Assembly (NCBI GenBank): GCA_020091685.1
Contig: CM034601.1
Location: 16,483,320 to 16,547,319, forward strand
Length of the DNA stretch: 64,000 bases
Direction: 5' to 3'
Origin: Lutjanus erythropterus
Lineage: Eukaryota; Chordata; Actinopteri; Lutjaniformes; Lutjanidae
Made by a program: the position numbers and the translations under genes. The number at the start of each line of letters is the position of its first letter. The stretch's first letter is position 1. Positions 62,417 to 64,000 of the stretch are shown one piece after another. The notes beneath the pieces were generated by a model. It was not told the origin of the DNA, searched no databases, and saw nothing but the letters and a program-made list of their open reading frames with translations.

Positions 62417-63789
62417 GTAGGTATGACACATCTACCCCACCAGTTAGAATATTTAATTTGATAACTAAAGTGTTAATATTATTAAAACACGTGTTTATGC
62501 ATTATGAATGTGTATTTGTTTGCATGAAAGCCTCAGTGACATTTTCCAAATTGTTTTAAATCAGTTCCCAGACCTTATTTGTATTCTACCGGGTCCTCAC
62601 AAGATTTTTATTTGCCTTTCTGTCACACTTCTTAAAATCAATATACACAAGAGAACGCTCTCTTGAGAACAGTTTAAAATCAAATATAAAGTCATCTACC
62701 TTGTTATTTGTCTTCAGGCCACAATTGTAAAAAAAACAAAAAACAAAACAACATCTCACTTACAATGGCAAGTATGTTTTTATTTGTTTTGATCTTTATA
62801 TCAGTGTTTCTCTTGTCTTTGATTGTAAGTTTCCTCTTTACTCATTTATTTATTAGCGATGTCTCGGTATCTGATTTCAGTGATTTATTTTCTTCCTCTC
62901 TCATATAAACACTGAGCTCTATCACTTTGTGTCTTTTACTTTGGTCTTTAAATTGTGCAACGAAATAGAAAAAGAAAAGAAAAAAGAAAATGAAATATTT
63001 CCCACAGACGTTTTTTCCCAGTATTTTCTGAATATGTTGTCATCATTCTTATCTTCTATGCAGCCACTTGAGCTGTTTGATATGCAGTTTGGTTTGATTG
63101 TTTTCCAGTTTCAATATGGTTTTGGACTGGTTACTCGCTCCCCCCCTCCCCCTTTGCTTATTTTGAATCAGCCATCTAATCTTTTCTGGGGGTTTTTTTC
63201 CCCCTGTTTCTTGTTTGGGTTTGGAAATATTTTGCTTGTCTCATTTTACTTATTAATTTATTTTTTTAAAATGAGTTATTTATGTGGTAATCATCTGAGC
63301 TGTTTGAGACTTGGTTCCCTTTCTGATCAATTGTTGCTGTCTGTGGCTCTATTATAAAAACATCATCTTATTGTAGATATTATTATCATTATTATTCATA
63401 TGGGAAGATGGGAATCTAGAGTCTTTCAAACCTTTTTTTTAAAAGTTCCACTTGGAACCCTTTAACGCCTTTCTCCCACACCTCCTTTAAAACCTACCAC
63501 CCACCTGATCAAAGGAGGGTCCGTCACCCCTCACCCATTTACCCAAGAATCACATTTACACACACATGCACACCAGGACAGAGAGAAAACAGCAGTACTT
63601 GAAGGGACTACAGCTCTGATAAAATAGTAAGAAGGGGGGAAAAAGGAATAAAGGAATAAATAAAAAGAACAAAAATAATCACTAAATAAATTAAAATGCA
63701 AAATGCAAGAAATAAAAAGCAATAAAGTAAAATAAAAAGAATTTAGCTCAGTTATAGTTCATTGATTTCCTCATTAATGACCACGGCGT
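62417..63789. other. T-rich gene-free stretch
   Basis: Contains T-rich sequence whose open frames (62708-62908 and 62929-63357) translate to Phe/Leu/Ser-rich peptides without family resemblance. Seen as non-coding. Confidence 0.4.
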
Positions 63790-64000
63790 CGATGTGTTCT
63801 AAAAAAGGTTTTATCAAAGGTCTTAAGGGAACCGCTTAGGGGGAACCTAATGTTCTCATGCTGAATGCACTGCAGTATTCCCTCACCTAAGAGGTTTTAC
63901 AGAGAACCCTCGTATGGTGTAACGGTCTTATCAAGAGTCCTCTATAAGGCCCTTTGAAACAAAATTAGTTCTGATTCTTGAACTGGTTCAGTTTCAGATT
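63790..64000. repeat. GAACC/GGTTCT-rich degenerate repeat, running off the edge
   Basis: Repeated GGGAACC, GAACCT, GAGAACCC and GTTCT words spaced 15-60 bases resemble the minisatellite at 12148-12612. The copy continues beyond the window. Confidence 0.4.

Noticed and set aside
62929-63357. 142-codon open frame, Phe/Leu/Ser-rich
   Set aside because: Opens with a GTG, lies in T-rich DNA that codes for hydrophobic residues by composition alone, and has no splice or family support.

Overview
The window looks like nuclear DNA of a ray-finned (teleost) fish. Genes are split by short GT-AG introns, intergenic DNA is AT-rich, and there are many fish-type repeats: Tc1-like relics, palindromic MITEs, an L2/Maui-like LINE 3' end and CA/ATT microsatellites. 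No operons, CRISPR arrays, prophage or other bacterial features are present. I found five protein-coding genes by hand-joining exons whose splice phases all agree, plus one intact tRNA gene.

Layout from left to right. 1-11316: the first four coding exons of b3glct (minus strand, 8068-11316), with its intron 4 probably filling 1-8067 and the rest of the gene off the left edge. 14493-18100: medag (plus). 18020-23795: alox5ap (minus), whose 3' end converges on and probably overlaps that of medag. 25535-25606: tRNA-Glu(TTC). 27500-48413: uspl1 (minus, eight coding exons, 1185 residues, complete Cys-His-Asp triad). 51340-53385: a decayed tandem repeat with higher-order structure. 53881-58030: hmgb1 (plus, non-coding first exon and four coding exons, 209 residues). 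58030-64000: no recognised gene; candidate conserved non-coding blocks and repeats.

The set hmgb1-uspl1-alox5ap-medag-b3glct is the human 13q12.3 neighbourhood, which independently supports the gene names. Compared with human order as I know it, medag is inverted, and tex26 and hsph1 are missing between medag and b3glct. The genes are not one pathway: HMGB1 is a chromatin protein and alarmin, USPL1 a SUMO isopeptidase of Cajal bodies, ALOX5AP the 5-lipoxygenase activating protein, MEDAG an adipogenesis factor, and B3GLCT an ER glucosyltransferase acting on thrombospondin repeats.

I found no clearly new biological system. The most unusual items are the tandem/higher-order repeat upstream of hmgb1, the head-on 3' ends of medag and alox5ap with crossed poly(A) signals, a GC-AG intron and short C-terminus in medag, and a perfect 47-bp palindrome in uspl1 intron 2. 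All family assignments come from recall and reading; no database search was run.
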